NCBI GenBank assembly: GCA_965230335.1 | Contig: CBDDKS010000006.1 | Location: forward strand, 248,001 to 312,000 | DNA from: CBDDKS01 sp965230335 | Lineage (GTDB): Bacteria > Pseudomonadota > Gammaproteobacteria > Enterobacterales > Kangiellaceae | Direction: 5' to 3' | Length of the DNA stretch: 64,000 bases | Shown here: one piece after another, positions 27,142-35,352 of the stretch | Layout: every line of letters starts with the position of its first letter | How positions within the stretch are numbered: position 1 is the stretch's first letter | The notes under the pieces: model-generated | Told to the model about the DNA's origin: nothing | Seen by the model: only the letters and a program-made list of their open reading frames with translations | Database searches by the model: none | Made by a program: the position numbers and the translations under genes

Positions 27142-27684
27142 TTAATTTTTAAAATGAGGCCAGGATGCCTTGAGGTAAATCACCATTGACCATAAGGTCA
27201 ATAACATAGCCATATATAAACTAAAATAACCCAGATAAATAAAAGTTATATCGACCTTACCCAACAACAAAAAGAAAATAGCGGATAATTGCCCTGTCGT
27301 TTTTGCTTTGCCTACAAAATCCACTTTAACACTTTCACGCTCACCGACTTCTGCCATCCACTCTCTTAAAGCAGATACGGTAATTTCGCGCCCTATCATA
27401 ATCATGGCTGGCACTGTAAGATAAGGCGTCTGATAATAAGCCACGATTAATACCAAAGCTGTGGCAACCATAAGTTTATCCGCAACAGGATCTAAAAAAG
27501 CCCCCAGGGAAGAAGTCATCTTATACCGTCTTGCAATGTATCCATCAAACCAATCAGTCCAACCGGCAATAGCAAAAATAATGGCCGCAAAGGTATGGTT
27601 CCAGGGAACAGGCAAATAAAAAGTCAACACGATGACTGGTACCATGGCGATACGGAATAACGTTAAAATATTAGGGATGTTCAT
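27142..27684 (-). CDS. pgsA: CDP-diacylglycerol-glycerol-3-phosphate phosphatidyltransferase
   Basis: Makes phosphatidylglycerophosphate, the first step toward phosphatidylglycerol and cardiolipin, in the inner membrane. The 180-residue protein has the CDP-alcohol phosphatidyltransferase motif from DGYIARR to FLDPVADK, with the conserved aspartates, and about five transmembrane segments. It is third in the order uvrY-uvrC-pgsA known from E. coli, 87 bases after uvrC. Confidence 0.93.
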   Translation of the reverse strand: MNIPNILTLFRIAMVPVIVLTFYLPVPWNHTFAAIIFAIAGWTDWFDGYIARRYKMTSSLGAFLDPVADKLMVATALVLIVAYYQTPYLTVPAMIMIGREITVSALREWMAEVGERESVKVDFVGKAKTTGQLSAIFFLLLGKVDITFIYLGYFSLYMAMLLTLWSMVIYLKASWPHFKN

Positions 27685-27771
27685 GACCTTCGGGAAACCT
27701 TGATGAGATAAACTTTGCCAGCAAGAGTGCTTGGTGCTTTATATTTTACATGAAAACACGGTGATAACGTT

Positions 27772-29586
27772 CTAATCCCTCACAAAAGCATAAATCTTTT
27801 CTGCCAGATGTCGGCTAATGCCCTTGACCTGCATCAAATCATCGATGCCTGCTCTTTCAATTTCCTGTAAACCACCGAAATGACGCAATAGCATACGGCG
27901 CTTATGACTGCCCACACCTTGAATTTGTTCCAGCCACGAAGACTGCCTGGTTTTTGATCGCTTATGTCGATGACCTGCTATTGCAAAACGATGCGCTTCG
28001 TCACGAATATGTTGTAGTAAATGTAACTCCGGTGATGTCTCAGGAAAAATCTTTGTCTGTACCGGATGACCAAAGAGTATTTTTTCCATACCCGCCTTTC
28101 TGTCACTTCCCTTGGAAATAGCAATCATTTTTTCGACAGGTAATCCCAGCTCCAACATCACATCACGCGCTTTATTGAGTTGACCCACCCCGCCATCAAT
28201 AATAATAAGCTCTGGTAATTCCATCGATTCTTTTAACAAGCGCGTATACCGGCGGGAAACCGCTTGCTTAATCGCGGCATAATCATCACCAGCTGTCTCA
28301 CCCTCTATATTAAAACGTCGATAAGCTGATCGTTCAGGAACACCCTGAACAAAAGTCACACAAGAAGCCACCGTTCCCTCTCCCATCGTATGACTGATAT
28401 CAAAGCATTCCATTCGTTCAATGCGGTTTTCAAAAGATAATGCCTGTTGTAATGCGTTTAAACGTTCTTCAGCGCCTGTCTGTTGAATCATACGTGCAGA
28501 CACCGCTTGTTCAAGATTACGCTTTGCCATGGTTAACCAATCAGCTCTTGGGGATCGGACAGAGGTTGAGAGTTTAATACGCTGCGAGGATAACTTGGCG
28601 AGTGAATTTTGTAATAAAGTGACATCCTCTACTGGATGACTCAATATGATTTCCTGGGGTATTGTTTTCTTTGCCAAATAAAACTGTAACACAAACGCAT
28701 TAATTAATTCATCCAATGGTGTGTGCTTGGGAAAACGGGGAAAGTAAGCATGGCTGCCTGTTACGTTTCCCTTGCGAACAAATAAAACCATCGCCGTTGC
28801 CATACCGGCTGTTACAGAAAACGCCATAATATCGGCATCAATTTCTCCCTGACTAATCACTTGTTTCTCAATTAACTTACGACAATCACTGATTAAATCT
28901 CGATAAGTTGCAGCTGCTTCATAATTTAATTCGGATGCAGCGTCATCCATTTGTTGTTTTAATTGCTCAATCACCTCTTCATTTTTACCATGGTAAAACA
29001 AACGGGTTAGTTCCACATCTTTTGCATAATCCTCCTGATCAATATAGCCCACACAAGGGGCTTTGCAGCGCTTAATTTGATATTGTAAACAAGGTCTTGT
29101 GCGGTGACGAAAAACAGAATCTTCACATTGTCGAACTTTAAATAGTTTTTGTAATAAGGATAAACTTTTTTTAACTGCCAAAGCACTGGGAAAAGGTCCA
29201 AAATACTCCCCCTCGAAGCGACGTTGACCTCTGTGGTAAGCCAATTTGGGAAACATTCCTTTTGATAAAAAAACATAGGGATAACTTTTATCATCTCTAA
29301 AAACAACGTTATAACGAGGTTTCAGTTGTTTGATTAAGTTATTTTCCAGCAACAAGGCTTCTGTTTCAGTATGCGTGGTTGTTACCTCAATTCGGGTAAC
29401 CTGTTTCACCATAACCTGTGTCTTTATAGAAGATTCGCCCTGTTTAAAATAACTATTGACTCGTTTTTTCAGATTTTTCGCTTTACCAACATAAATCACT
29501 TCATCCTTTTTATTGATCATTCGATACACACCGGATTGTTCGGTTAATTCCCGTATGAAACGCTGTATATCAAAAGGTTCAGACAT
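27772..29586 (-). CDS. uvrC: Excinuclease ABC subunit C
   Basis: Makes the two incisions around DNA damage in nucleotide excision repair with UvrA and UvrB. The ATG at 29586 gives MSEPFDIQRFI and 604 residues; the longer frame from a TTG adds four unlikely residues. Domains in order: GIY-YIG nuclease (SGVYRMINKKDEVIYVGKAK, near residues 20-45), a cysteine cluster region, the UvrB-interacting UVR helix pair (about 200-240), RNase H-like endonuclease (ECFDISH and IIDGGVGQL) and tandem HhH at the C-terminus. Confidence 0.96.
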   Translation of the reverse strand: MSEPFDIQRFIRELTEQSGVYRMINKKDEVIYVGKAKNLKKRVNSYFKQGESSIKTQVMVKQVTRIEVTTTHTETEALLLENNLIKQLKPRYNVVFRDDKSYPYVFLSKGMFPKLAYHRGQRRFEGEYFGPFPSALAVKKSLSLLQKLFKVRQCEDSVFRHRTRPCLQYQIKRCKAPCVGYIDQEDYAKDVELTRLFYHGKNEEVIEQLKQQMDDAASELNYEAAATYRDLISDCRKLIEKQVISQGEIDADIMAFSVTAGMATAMVLFVRKGNVTGSHAYFPRFPKHTPLDELINAFVLQFYLAKKTIPQEIILSHPVEDVTLLQNSLAKLSSQRIKLSTSVRSPRADWLTMAKRNLEQAVSARMIQQTGAEERLNALQQALSFENRIERMECFDISHTMGEGTVASCVTFVQGVPERSAYRRFNIEGETAGDDYAAIKQAVSRRYTRLLKESMELPELIIIDGGVGQLNKARDVMLELGLPVEKMIAISKGSDRKAGMEKILFGHPVQTKIFPETSPELHLLQHIRDEAHRFAIAGHRHKRSKTRQSSWLEQIQGVGSHKRRMLLRHFGGLQEIERAGIDDLMQVKGISRHLAEKIYAFVRD

Positions 29587-29687
29587 GCATAATCGCAAAA
29601 ATAATTGTATTAAAAACTGCTAGGCAAGGTGGTGAAAAATATCAGCCACCCGATAACCTTTTACTCTCACAATAGTCAAACAATTCT

Positions 29688-30335
29688 CTAAGTCGGTTCG
29701 TTTGTCCCTAGCATGTCATGACGTATCGCCAAATGTGTTAACTCCACATCGTTCGCTACATCTAATTTTTCAAATAAACGATAACGATAACTATTGACTG
29801 TTTTGGGACTTAAACACAATTGGTCTGAGATATCCTGTACTTTTTGTCCCTGTGTAATCATCATCATGACCTGCATTTCCCGCTCTGATAATGCATCAAA
29901 AGGACGCTTTGTCTCTTCCTGAAAACGACCCAGTGCCAACTTTTGCGCTATCTGAGGCGTTAAATAATGTTTACCACGTGCAACCTGACGAATGGCTGCC
30001 ACCATTTCTTCAATATCAGCACCTTTGGTTAAATAACCTGCTGCACCGGCCTGAATAAAACGAGAAGGATAAGGTTCTTCAGTGTGCACACTCACAGCAA
30101 TTACTTTAATATCACGGTCATAACGTAATAATCGACGAGTCGCCTCTAAACCACCAATACCCGGCATATTGGCATCCATCAGCACAACATCCGGTCTTAG
30201 CTCTTTTGCCAGAGCAAGCCCCTCTTCGCCCGTTGACGCCTCTCCAACAACCTTGATACCTTTTGAGTCTGATAGCAGACGATTTATACCTGTCCTGACC
30301 AAATCATGATCATCAACAATGAGTACCTTAATCAA
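29688..30335 (-). CDS. uvrY: GacA/UvrY response regulator
   Basis: A 215-residue NarL/FixJ-type regulator. The receiver domain has the phosphoacceptor Asp54 (VVLMDANMPG), and the C-terminal LuxR helix-turn-helix includes ALSEREMQVMMMITQG and LSPKTVNSYRYRLFEKL. The position ahead of uvrC and pgsA and the high similarity identify the Gac/BarA-UvrY regulator. In relatives this activates small RNAs that titrate CsrA/RsmA. The cognate sensor is not in the window. Confidence 0.93.
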   Translation of the reverse strand: MIKVLIVDDHDLVRTGINRLLSDSKGIKVVGEASTGEEGLALAKELRPDVVLMDANMPGIGGLEATRRLLRYDRDIKVIAVSVHTEEPYPSRFIQAGAAGYLTKGADIEEMVAAIRQVARGKHYLTPQIAQKLALGRFQEETKRPFDALSEREMQVMMMITQGQKVQDISDQLCLSPKTVNSYRYRLFEKLDVANDVELTHLAIRHDMLGTNEPT

Positions 30336-30993
30336 TTTTGTTCTCCTGATTTTTTTGTTCTTTAAACATGTTTGTTTTACCTAAGCAGAATTTTACAATA
30401 CTACTAAACTGAAGCATTTTCTACAAACTTTAAGTGAGTTTCAAGTACTTATCGTGATATATGGAATAACGATAGACTCAAGGATCAGTTGACCATGAAA
30501 TATTCTGGCTTATGATTATCACATTATTTTCTAACATACTTTTAGCTTTTAAAACAGGTCACTCCAGTATACATGGTATCTGTCGACACCCATTCAACAA
30601 TGACACCAACCAACATGACTTATCCACATGTTACACACAAACTATTAAAAAGATGTCCACGCTTTTAAAAAACAATACCTTCACTCATTCATGCCTTATC
30701 AAAGTCTGTTATATTTTTTTACACTATTGCCTGTTTTTTAAACAAAAGGATTATCCAAATTAGAGAAAGCATACCAGTGAAAATCAAAACACTTTAAGAT
30801 TGTTCAATGGTTTTATTATTGATACCATCCATTTAGAATTTTTTGATTTAACAAAATTAAAAAATAAATTGATGACATAAAAATGAATCATTAAAAACGA
30901 CCATAAAAAAAAAAGATAAGTCATCAAAGATAAAAAATAAACTCATATAAACAATAAACACAAATAAATAAACAATACAGTGAGTCAAGGTTT
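30336..30993. other. Long AT-rich intergenic region
   Basis: These 658 bases lie between uvrY and a small rightward gene. An 83-codon frame at 30512-30763 has no ribosome binding site and no family likeness. A single perfect DnaA box (TTATCCACA, 30620-30628) is present without others. The last 200 bases are very A-rich. I see no further structure. Confidence 0.5.
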
Positions 30994-31266
30994 ATGGAAT
31001 ATAAAACTCATCCATCAAAAAAGTATCCCGATGCCATGTTTATTTTGGATTCAAAAAAACATGGAAAAAGTTCTGCATGGTTTGCAAAAAATGAAGACGA
31101 ATGGTTGTCAATAAAATCGACACTGCCTGAAGATGTAAAAATACTTGACTATTCTCGAGCTATTCATTATCTAAACTATGGGCAAAAAGGTTGTGGAAAA
31201 CTTTATCAGGTTTTGGTTCGTGAAGGCTTCGTCGAGCCCATGATCTTTGACGATGAAGAGGAATAG
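30994..31266 (+). CDS. Hypothetical protein (90 aa)
   Basis: A hydrophilic protein with an acidic C-terminus (FDDEEE) and a central helix-rich region. No membrane segment, signal peptide or recognised motif is seen. An AAGG site lies 3 bases before the ATG, slightly close. It is the last gene before the gene-cassette array and is read in the opposite direction to the cassettes, so it is probably not part of the array. Function unknown. Confidence 0.6.
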   Translation: MEYKTHPSKKYPDAMFILDSKKHGKSSAWFAKNEDEWLSIKSTLPEDVKILDYSRAIHYLNYGQKGCGKLYQVLVREGFVEPMIFDDEEE

Positions 31267-31394
31267 TATTTTATCCTTCATCACTCAGATACACACTCAA
31301 TCATCGTAAGATCTTTTCTAGTTTTATTGTACACGACTTCCTTAAGGTAGCTAGCGCTCGGGTAATATGCGGAAAAAAGAATAGCTTTTTGCAG

Positions 31395-31856
31395 TCATAT
31401 TGACCCACTTGTTAAGACTTTGTATACAATAATATTCCACAATGTAAAAAAAGTGATATTTGCTAAGTGAAAATTTCGTACTCCAGAGAGTGCACTAGAT
31501 ATTTTCGGGTTCTTCGGATTGACGCAAACTATTATTACCGGTGCTCTAGCTACAGCTTCTTTGTATGCTCCATAGACAAGCCATTTGATATTCCATGAAC
31601 CAAACCCAAACGCAATTCTATTGCCTTTATACTTTCGACCACGATACTCATACTCGTATTCGACTTTTGCCTTATACATGTAATCCCCATCACTATCTCT
31701 TGTCTCATCAACTCCATGTGAGGTGATATTCCCTGAAACAGGAACCCAAGACTTTGCAACTTGAGTCATCAACACCGAGTAGCTAGAATAGAGAATGCCG
31801 CCAACCCCTATCACAACACAAGCAAATTTAATTAAAGTTTCTAACTCTCCAAGCAT
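31395..31856 (-). CDS. Cassette gene: DUF3592-like membrane protein
   Basis: The longest frame starts at 31877, inside the neighbouring attC site and upstream of its recombination point. The ATG at 31856, with AAGG 6 bases before it, lies inside the cassette and is preferred, giving 153 residues. Two transmembrane segments (about residues 5-25 and 130-150) enclose a soluble part with SWVPVSGNITSH, KVEYEYEYRGRKYKGNRIAFG and VNPKNPKIS. This is the pattern of DUF3592 proteins. It is the last cassette of the array; no attC was recognised after its stop. Confidence 0.75.
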   Translation of the reverse strand: MLGELETLIKFACVVIGVGGILYSSYSVLMTQVAKSWVPVSGNITSHGVDETRDSDGDYMYKAKVEYEYEYRGRKYKGNRIAFGFGSWNIKWLVYGAYKEAVARAPVIIVCVNPKNPKISSALSGVRNFHLANITFFTLWNIIVYKVLTSGSI

Positions 31857-31862
31857 ATCGAA

Positions 31863-31940
31863 CCTTAACGCCCACATAAACGACGGTACAACGTGGAGTC
31901 CGACGATCGATAGAGAACGTATTTAACGTTTTTGTTATGT
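31863..31940 (-). repeat. attC site 4
   Basis: On the plus strand the site begins ccttaac (31863-31869; minus strand GTTAAGG, the recombination box) and ends gttatgt (31934-31940). The stop codon of the upstream cassette gene (TAA at 31937-31935) lies inside the outer box. The inner region is more diverged from the other attC sites, but the box geometry and position are kept. Confidence 0.65.
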
Positions 31941-32240
31941 GTTTTTTTGCATGATCTCATTAGGCTCTTTGCCTACAATAAATATTTTACTACCAATTGG
32001 TACTGCATCTTTCGATATTTTAAGTAGAGCACAGCAAAAACTGATTACTTTTGGCCTTGGACTTTGGAATGGTACTTGAAAATACGCATCACATACTATT
32101 TCTTTACCATCCGGAGTTTCTACTCTAACTTTTTCCTCGGTATCAAATTTGTATTTAGATACTGGAAAAGACGGAGCTAAAATTAGCCCTCGTCCTTTTA
32201 TATCAAATGTATCTTCTACCTCTGTTAAAAATGCTTCCAT
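31935..32240 (-). CDS. Cassette gene: EF-Tu domain II-like protein
   Basis: A 101-residue soluble protein. The N-terminal segment VEDTFDIKGRGLILAPSFP strongly recalls the start of domain II of EF-Tu-type GTPases (ED-F-I-GRG-V), and LLKISKDAVPIGSKIFI recalls its later strands. There is no GTPase domain, so it is a free-standing beta-barrel domain. Its stop codon is provided by attC site 4. Function unknown; a role at the ribosome would be speculation. Confidence 0.75.
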   Translation of the reverse strand: MEAFLTEVEDTFDIKGRGLILAPSFPVSKYKFDTEEKVRVETPDGKEIVCDAYFQVPFQSPRPKVISFCCALLKISKDAVPIGSKIFIVGKEPNEIMQKNT

Positions 32241-32250
32241 ATCTATTTAC

Positions 32251-32323
32251 ACATAACGCCGCAAGCAAAGGCGAGCGTTAGCGCGTCCAGACCGAAGGGC
32301 TATTTTGCCTTGCCTTGTTATGC
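32251..32323 (-). repeat. attC site 3
   Basis: Boxes acataac (32251-32257) and gttatgc (32317-32323) on the plus strand bound a 73-base imperfect dyad with gccgcaagc and gccttgcctt arms and a gcgttagcgcgtcc centre. The stop codon of the adjoining gene (minus TAA at 32320-32318) overlaps the second box. Confidence 0.85.
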
Positions 32324-32731
32324 ATTTTGCTCTGCTCGTGAATTAATTAATTTAATGCACTTATCTGAAACTGATGGAAATTTAGCAGCCACTTTATTCA
32401 GTTTTTCTACCATTTCTCTACCATTTAGAAATGGATACGTATCGAGATGAAGTGCTATCTGTATTTTTCGCTCTTCCTCACATTCGCTTATCCATCGATC
32501 TGTCGCACAAGTAAGTTTAGAGCCATTATCAGATGTTGACCAAATTAATATTGCATATAGGTCGGCTACAACCTTCCAATGTATTGACGAATCAATCTCA
32601 TTATACAAACGATCTGCAAGGTTTTCTTCGCCATATTCCTGAACAACGAGATCTACTAGCTCAAAACTCTTGTCGAATTTTTCATTCTCGATTTCAATAC
32701 ACTTCAAAGCGTTAGCTAAGATCTCGTTCAT
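32318..32731 (-). CDS. Cassette gene: hypothetical helical protein (137 aa)
   Basis: A predicted all-helical, acidic, soluble protein. There is no signal peptide or recognised domain. It begins 11 bases inside the cassette, and its last codons merge with attC site 3. Size and composition are like those of small immunity proteins, but no toxin is adjacent and I assign no function. Confidence 0.7.
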   Translation of the reverse strand: MNEILANALKCIEIENEKFDKSFELVDLVVQEYGEENLADRLYNEIDSSIHWKVVADLYAILIWSTSDNGSKLTCATDRWISECEEERKIQIALHLDTYPFLNGREMVEKLNKVAAKFPSVSDKCIKLINSRAEQNA

Positions 32732-32741
32732 ACCATTTCAT

Positions 32742-32813
32742 GCATAACGCCTTGCTCACCAGAAAATTGGGAGCACAGCGAGTAGTTTTTCCGCGTATAA
32801 TAACTTATTATGT
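32742..32813 (-). repeat. attC site 2
   Basis: Boxes gcataac (32742-32748) and attatgt (32807-32813) on the plus strand. The second box has A in place of the conserved G, so it is degenerate. Inner arms gccttgctc and gagcacagcgag flank an AT-rich centre that lacks the gcgttag block of the neighbouring sites. Confidence 0.65.
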
Positions 32814-32818
32814 TCTGT

Positions 32819-33166
32819 TTACCACAAGAAGTCATCTACGGTTTCTAAGTTAGAGTTAAGCACTAATAAGTAAGCAGCTAGCGTCTCTTCATCACCATCT
32901 TCATCAAGTATATAAACATGAAGTTTTATCTGTAAATGAAGGCGTGTAGACTGATCGAACACAAGTAGCTCTTGCTCATTATTATACTTTGTATAATTAA
33001 TCTGAATTAACGCTGTATTGAGCTCTGAAATCAGATGCTTACCAAAAAAACTCTGAAAATCTTCAGGCGACTCAATTTTCATGTTTTTTGCACACTTGAA
33101 AAATGAATCATTCGCAAGCTTAGACATATGATTTTCATCGATTTCAAGCTCAGGGAACTTAAGCAA
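32819..33166 (-). CDS. Cassette gene: hypothetical protein (about 115 aa)
   Basis: An ATG at 33184 opens this frame but lies within the attC recombination box. A TTG at 33166 has a good AGGAG site 6 bases upstream, inside the cassette, and is preferred. The product is soluble and acidic, with alternating strand-like segments (RLHLQIKLHVYIL) and the ending DDFLW. I do not recognise a family. The start remains uncertain by six codons. Confidence 0.65.
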   Translation of the reverse strand: MLKFPELEIDENHMSKLANDSFFKCAKNMKIESPEDFQSFFGKHLISELNTALIQINYTKYNNEQELLVFDQSTRLHLQIKLHVYILDEDGDEETLAAYLLVLNSNLETVDDFLW

Positions 33167-33180
33167 CTTACTCTCCTGAA

Positions 33181-33250
33181 ACATAACGCCTCAAGCACGG
33201 GCACGCGTTAGTATGTCCGAGCGAAGCGGCAGTGATTTGCTTTGTTATGT
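33181..33250 (-). repeat. attC site 1
   Basis: A 70-base site with perfectly inverted 7-base boxes acataac (33181-33187) and gttatgt (33244-33250). Inner sequence gcctcaagcacgggcacgcg and gcgaagcggcagtg form the imperfect stem. It starts one base after the stop of the adjoining gene. It shares the cgttag-tgtcc centre with attC site 3. Confidence 0.85.
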
Positions 33251-33637
33251 TTATAGCCAATTTCTCCACGCAAAATACCCGATATAAGCAACTAAAAATA
33301 TGCGCACTACAATACTATAAATGGAATAGCCTAATTTAATTTTACTTTGGGTATATTCAATATTTAAGTGCATAAATGGGTTGGCCCATGGGTTAAAGCC
33401 AAACTGGTAATTACCTTTTTGAGTCATAAGCTGTAGGATATTGACGGGGATAAACATTTGTTTTGCTTTGTATAGATGAGCTGACTCTATCTCTGCGAAA
33501 GGAATATTCCAGCTGCCACACTCAACGCGATCATCAAAGATCTTAAACATTGCCCGCTTCGCAGCAATCCAGTTGTGAGAGTATCCAGGCTCTTTATCCT
33601 CTCGGTTCGTAGCCTTACAAAAACATTTATACTTCAT
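33251..33637 (-). CDS. Cassette gene: small protein with C-terminal membrane anchor
   Basis: A 128-residue protein. Residues 1-95 are soluble and strand-rich, with RAMFKIFDDRVECGSWNIPF followed by FAEIESAHLYKAKQ, a layout like bacterial PH-like domains. Residues about 105-125 form one hydrophobic anchor ending in WRNWL. An AAGGA site precedes the ATG. It is the first cassette in reading order, its stop is directly adjacent to attC site 1, and a GTTAAGT box lies 16 bases before its start codon. Confidence 0.72.
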   Translation of the reverse strand: MKYKCFCKATNREDKEPGYSHNWIAAKRAMFKIFDDRVECGSWNIPFAEIESAHLYKAKQMFIPVNILQLMTQKGNYQFGFNPWANPFMHLNIEYTQSKIKLGYSIYSIVVRIFLVAYIGYFAWRNWL

Positions 33638-33652
33638 TTTATTCCTTGAAAA

Positions 33653-33659
33653 ACTTAAC
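33653..33659 (-). other. Candidate recombination box at the head of the array
   Basis: On the minus strand GTTAAGT fits the GTTRRRY core-site consensus exactly. It stands where attI or an upstream attC would join the first cassette. A 10-base inverted repeat (33666-33688) follows upstream. No full attC partner box is clear, so this may be an attI remnant or a chance match. Confidence 0.35.
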
Positions 33660-33665
33660 AGCTGA

Positions 33666-33688
33666 TTATATCGGTGTTACCGATATAA
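33666..33688. repeat. 10-base inverted repeat between cassette array and pmbA
   Basis: TTATATCGGT-gtt-ACCGATATAA is a perfect hairpin with a 3-base loop, 179 bases beyond the pmbA stop. It lacks a T-run in either direction, so it is not a standard terminator. It may mark the array border or bind a protein. Confidence 0.5.
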
Positions 33689-33866
33689 CTCCCCACTGTT
33701 TTTTAAATAAATTGATTCTCTTCATATCAATCAAAATTCTACTGATTTTTATCAAAACTGCAAGGGGAAGTTATATAGCAAAAAAATAACAAAATCTAGA
33801 GTCAACATAAAAATGCTTTTGAGCAGGTATCATTAAAGGTCGGTTTTTATGGAATATTATGCGCAG

Positions 33867-35231
33867 TTAATTACCCGCTATCATCATTTCTTCAATTAAT
33901 AAAGAACCTGTCAGAATCGAACTGCGTTCATCTCTGTCGTTACCAACAGCCACCAATCCCTTAAACATATCTTTTAAAGCGCCTGCAATGGTAATTTCAT
34001 GTACCGGATATTGAATGGCGCCATTTTCAACCCAAAAGCCAGCGGCACCTCTTGAGTAATCACCGGTTACAATATTCACGCCTTGTCCCATAACTTCAGT
34101 AACCAATAAACCTTTGTCCATTTTCTTTAATAAATCATCAAAGGAATCTTCTGTATCTGCCATGATCACATTGTGTAAGCCACCTGCATTTGCTGTGGTT
34201 TCCAAACCTAATTTTCTCGCAGAATAACTGTCAAGAATGTAATCCTTAACAACACCATTTTCGACAATAAAACGAGACTGGGTTTCGACACCTTCACTGT
34301 CAAAACAACAACTGGATAATCCACCCATCAGTCTGGGTTGTTCTTCCATTGAAACAAATTCAGGAAATAATATGTCACTTTTCGAGTCACATAAAAATGA
34401 TGCATTTCTATAAAGTGCATGCCCTTTAATGCCTGCAAAAAAATGACCTAATATCCCTCTGGCGATCTCTGGTGAAAATAAAATAGGAGAGCGTTGCGTA
34501 GGTAATGTTTTTGCTGATAAACGACTCACCGCTCTTTCAGCCGCTTTTATGCCGACTTCCTGGGGAGATTGCATCGCATCAAATTGACGGTTCAGTGTAT
34601 ACCAGTAATCACGCTGCATACCTTGTTGATCTTCTGCAATTAAACTGCAACTTAAACTGTGACGTGTACTGGAAACATCGCCTAAAAAACCATGCGAATT
34701 CGCATACACACGAACAAAGCGGTGACTGGATAAAGCCGTTCTATCCGATTGACGTATGTGATCATGAGCGTTAACGCCTGCCGTCTCACAGGTTTTAGCA
34801 ATGTCTATGCACTCATCAATACTCACTTGTGTTGGATGATCCAATGCCAAATCAATCAGGTCATTTGCCATACGATGAGCATCGGCCAAACCAGCACAAG
34901 GATCACTCGTGGTAAAGCGGGCAATATTACAGGCAGCATCAACAGCTGATTCAATCGCTGAGTCACTTAAGTCTGTCGTTGAAGCCGATCCTTTCGCCTG
35001 TCCTATATAAACCGTCATACCCAGACTGGTATCCTGATTAAATTCCAGGGTTTCTACAGCACTATCCCGAACCTGAAGGCTTAATCCTTTATCGTGATTT
35101 AAACCAACTTCAGCACTGGTTGCTCCTTTTTTCTTTGCTAATTCAAGTACTTGTGTACAGATATTTTTCATTTCATCATTTTTTTTACTGGTATCTGCTG
35201 AATCTAAGCTATTGGGTATTTTTTTAGGCAC
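33867..35231 (-). CDS. pmbA: TldE/PmbA metalloprotease subunit
   Basis: Partner of TldD in a heterodimeric protease that degrades unfolded peptides and matures modified peptides such as microcins; zinc binding is contributed by TldD. The 454-residue protein matches PmbA in AEVGLNHDKGLSLQVRDS, GQAKGSASTTDLS, and the C-terminal GDYSRGAAGFWVENGAIQYPVHEITIAG segment (shown in part). The start is GTG with AGAGG 6 bases upstream. tldD is not in the window. It is divergent from the TonB-dependent receptor. Confidence 0.93.
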   Translation of the reverse strand: MPKKIPNSLDSADTSKKNDEMKNICTQVLELAKKKGATSAEVGLNHDKGLSLQVRDSAVETLEFNQDTSLGMTVYIGQAKGSASTTDLSDSAIESAVDAACNIARFTTSDPCAGLADAHRMANDLIDLALDHPTQVSIDECIDIAKTCETAGVNAHDHIRQSDRTALSSHRFVRVYANSHGFLGDVSSTRHSLSCSLIAEDQQGMQRDYWYTLNRQFDAMQSPQEVGIKAAERAVSRLSAKTLPTQRSPILFSPEIARGILGHFFAGIKGHALYRNASFLCDSKSDILFPEFVSMEEQPRLMGGLSSCCFDSEGVETQSRFIVENGVVKDYILDSYSARKLGLETTANAGGLHNVIMADTEDSFDDLLKKMDKGLLVTEVMGQGVNIVTGDYSRGAAGFWVENGAIQYPVHEITIAGALKDMFKGLVAVGNDRDERSSILTGSLLIEEMMIAGN

Positions 35232-35352
35232 AAGAAACCTCTATAATGGATGCGATTAAGAATAATTAAGTTAACCCTGTGATGTTAACATGTTCGACCA
35301 CTTATAACGAAAAACATCTTCATTCATCCCGCCTTATTTTGCGATATTTTAT

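Larger units (their letters stand above)
31395..33659 (-). mobile_element. Integron-type gene-cassette array without integrase (CALIN-like)
   Basis: Five small genes, all read leftward, alternate with four attC-like sites at 31863-31940, 32251-32323, 32742-32813 and 33181-33250. Each site sits directly at the 3' end of a gene, starts with a GTTATGT/GTTATGC-type box and ends with ACATAAC/GCATAAC or a close variant on the plus strand, and contains an imperfect dyad of 60-70 bases. The gene spacing is nearly nil outside the sites, as in cassettes. No tyrosine recombinase gene (intI) is present here, and the next gene upstream is pmbA. Flanks are ordinary chromosomal genes. Confidence 0.85.

Noticed and set aside
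30620..30628. Perfect DnaA box in the A-rich gap after uvrY, suggesting an origin
   Set aside because: Only one box is present and there are no origin-linked genes (dnaA, dnaN, gidA) nearby.
30512..30763. 83-codon rightward frame upstream of the 90-residue protein
   Set aside because: No ribosome binding site and an unusual composition; probably chance.
31395..33659. Cassette region as a prophage or genomic-island fragment
   Set aside because: No phage or tRNA-linked integrase genes, and the gene-attC periodicity is explained by cassettes.
33666..33688. 10-base hairpin as terminator of pmbA
   Set aside because: There is no T-run on either side and it lies 179 bases after the stop codon.
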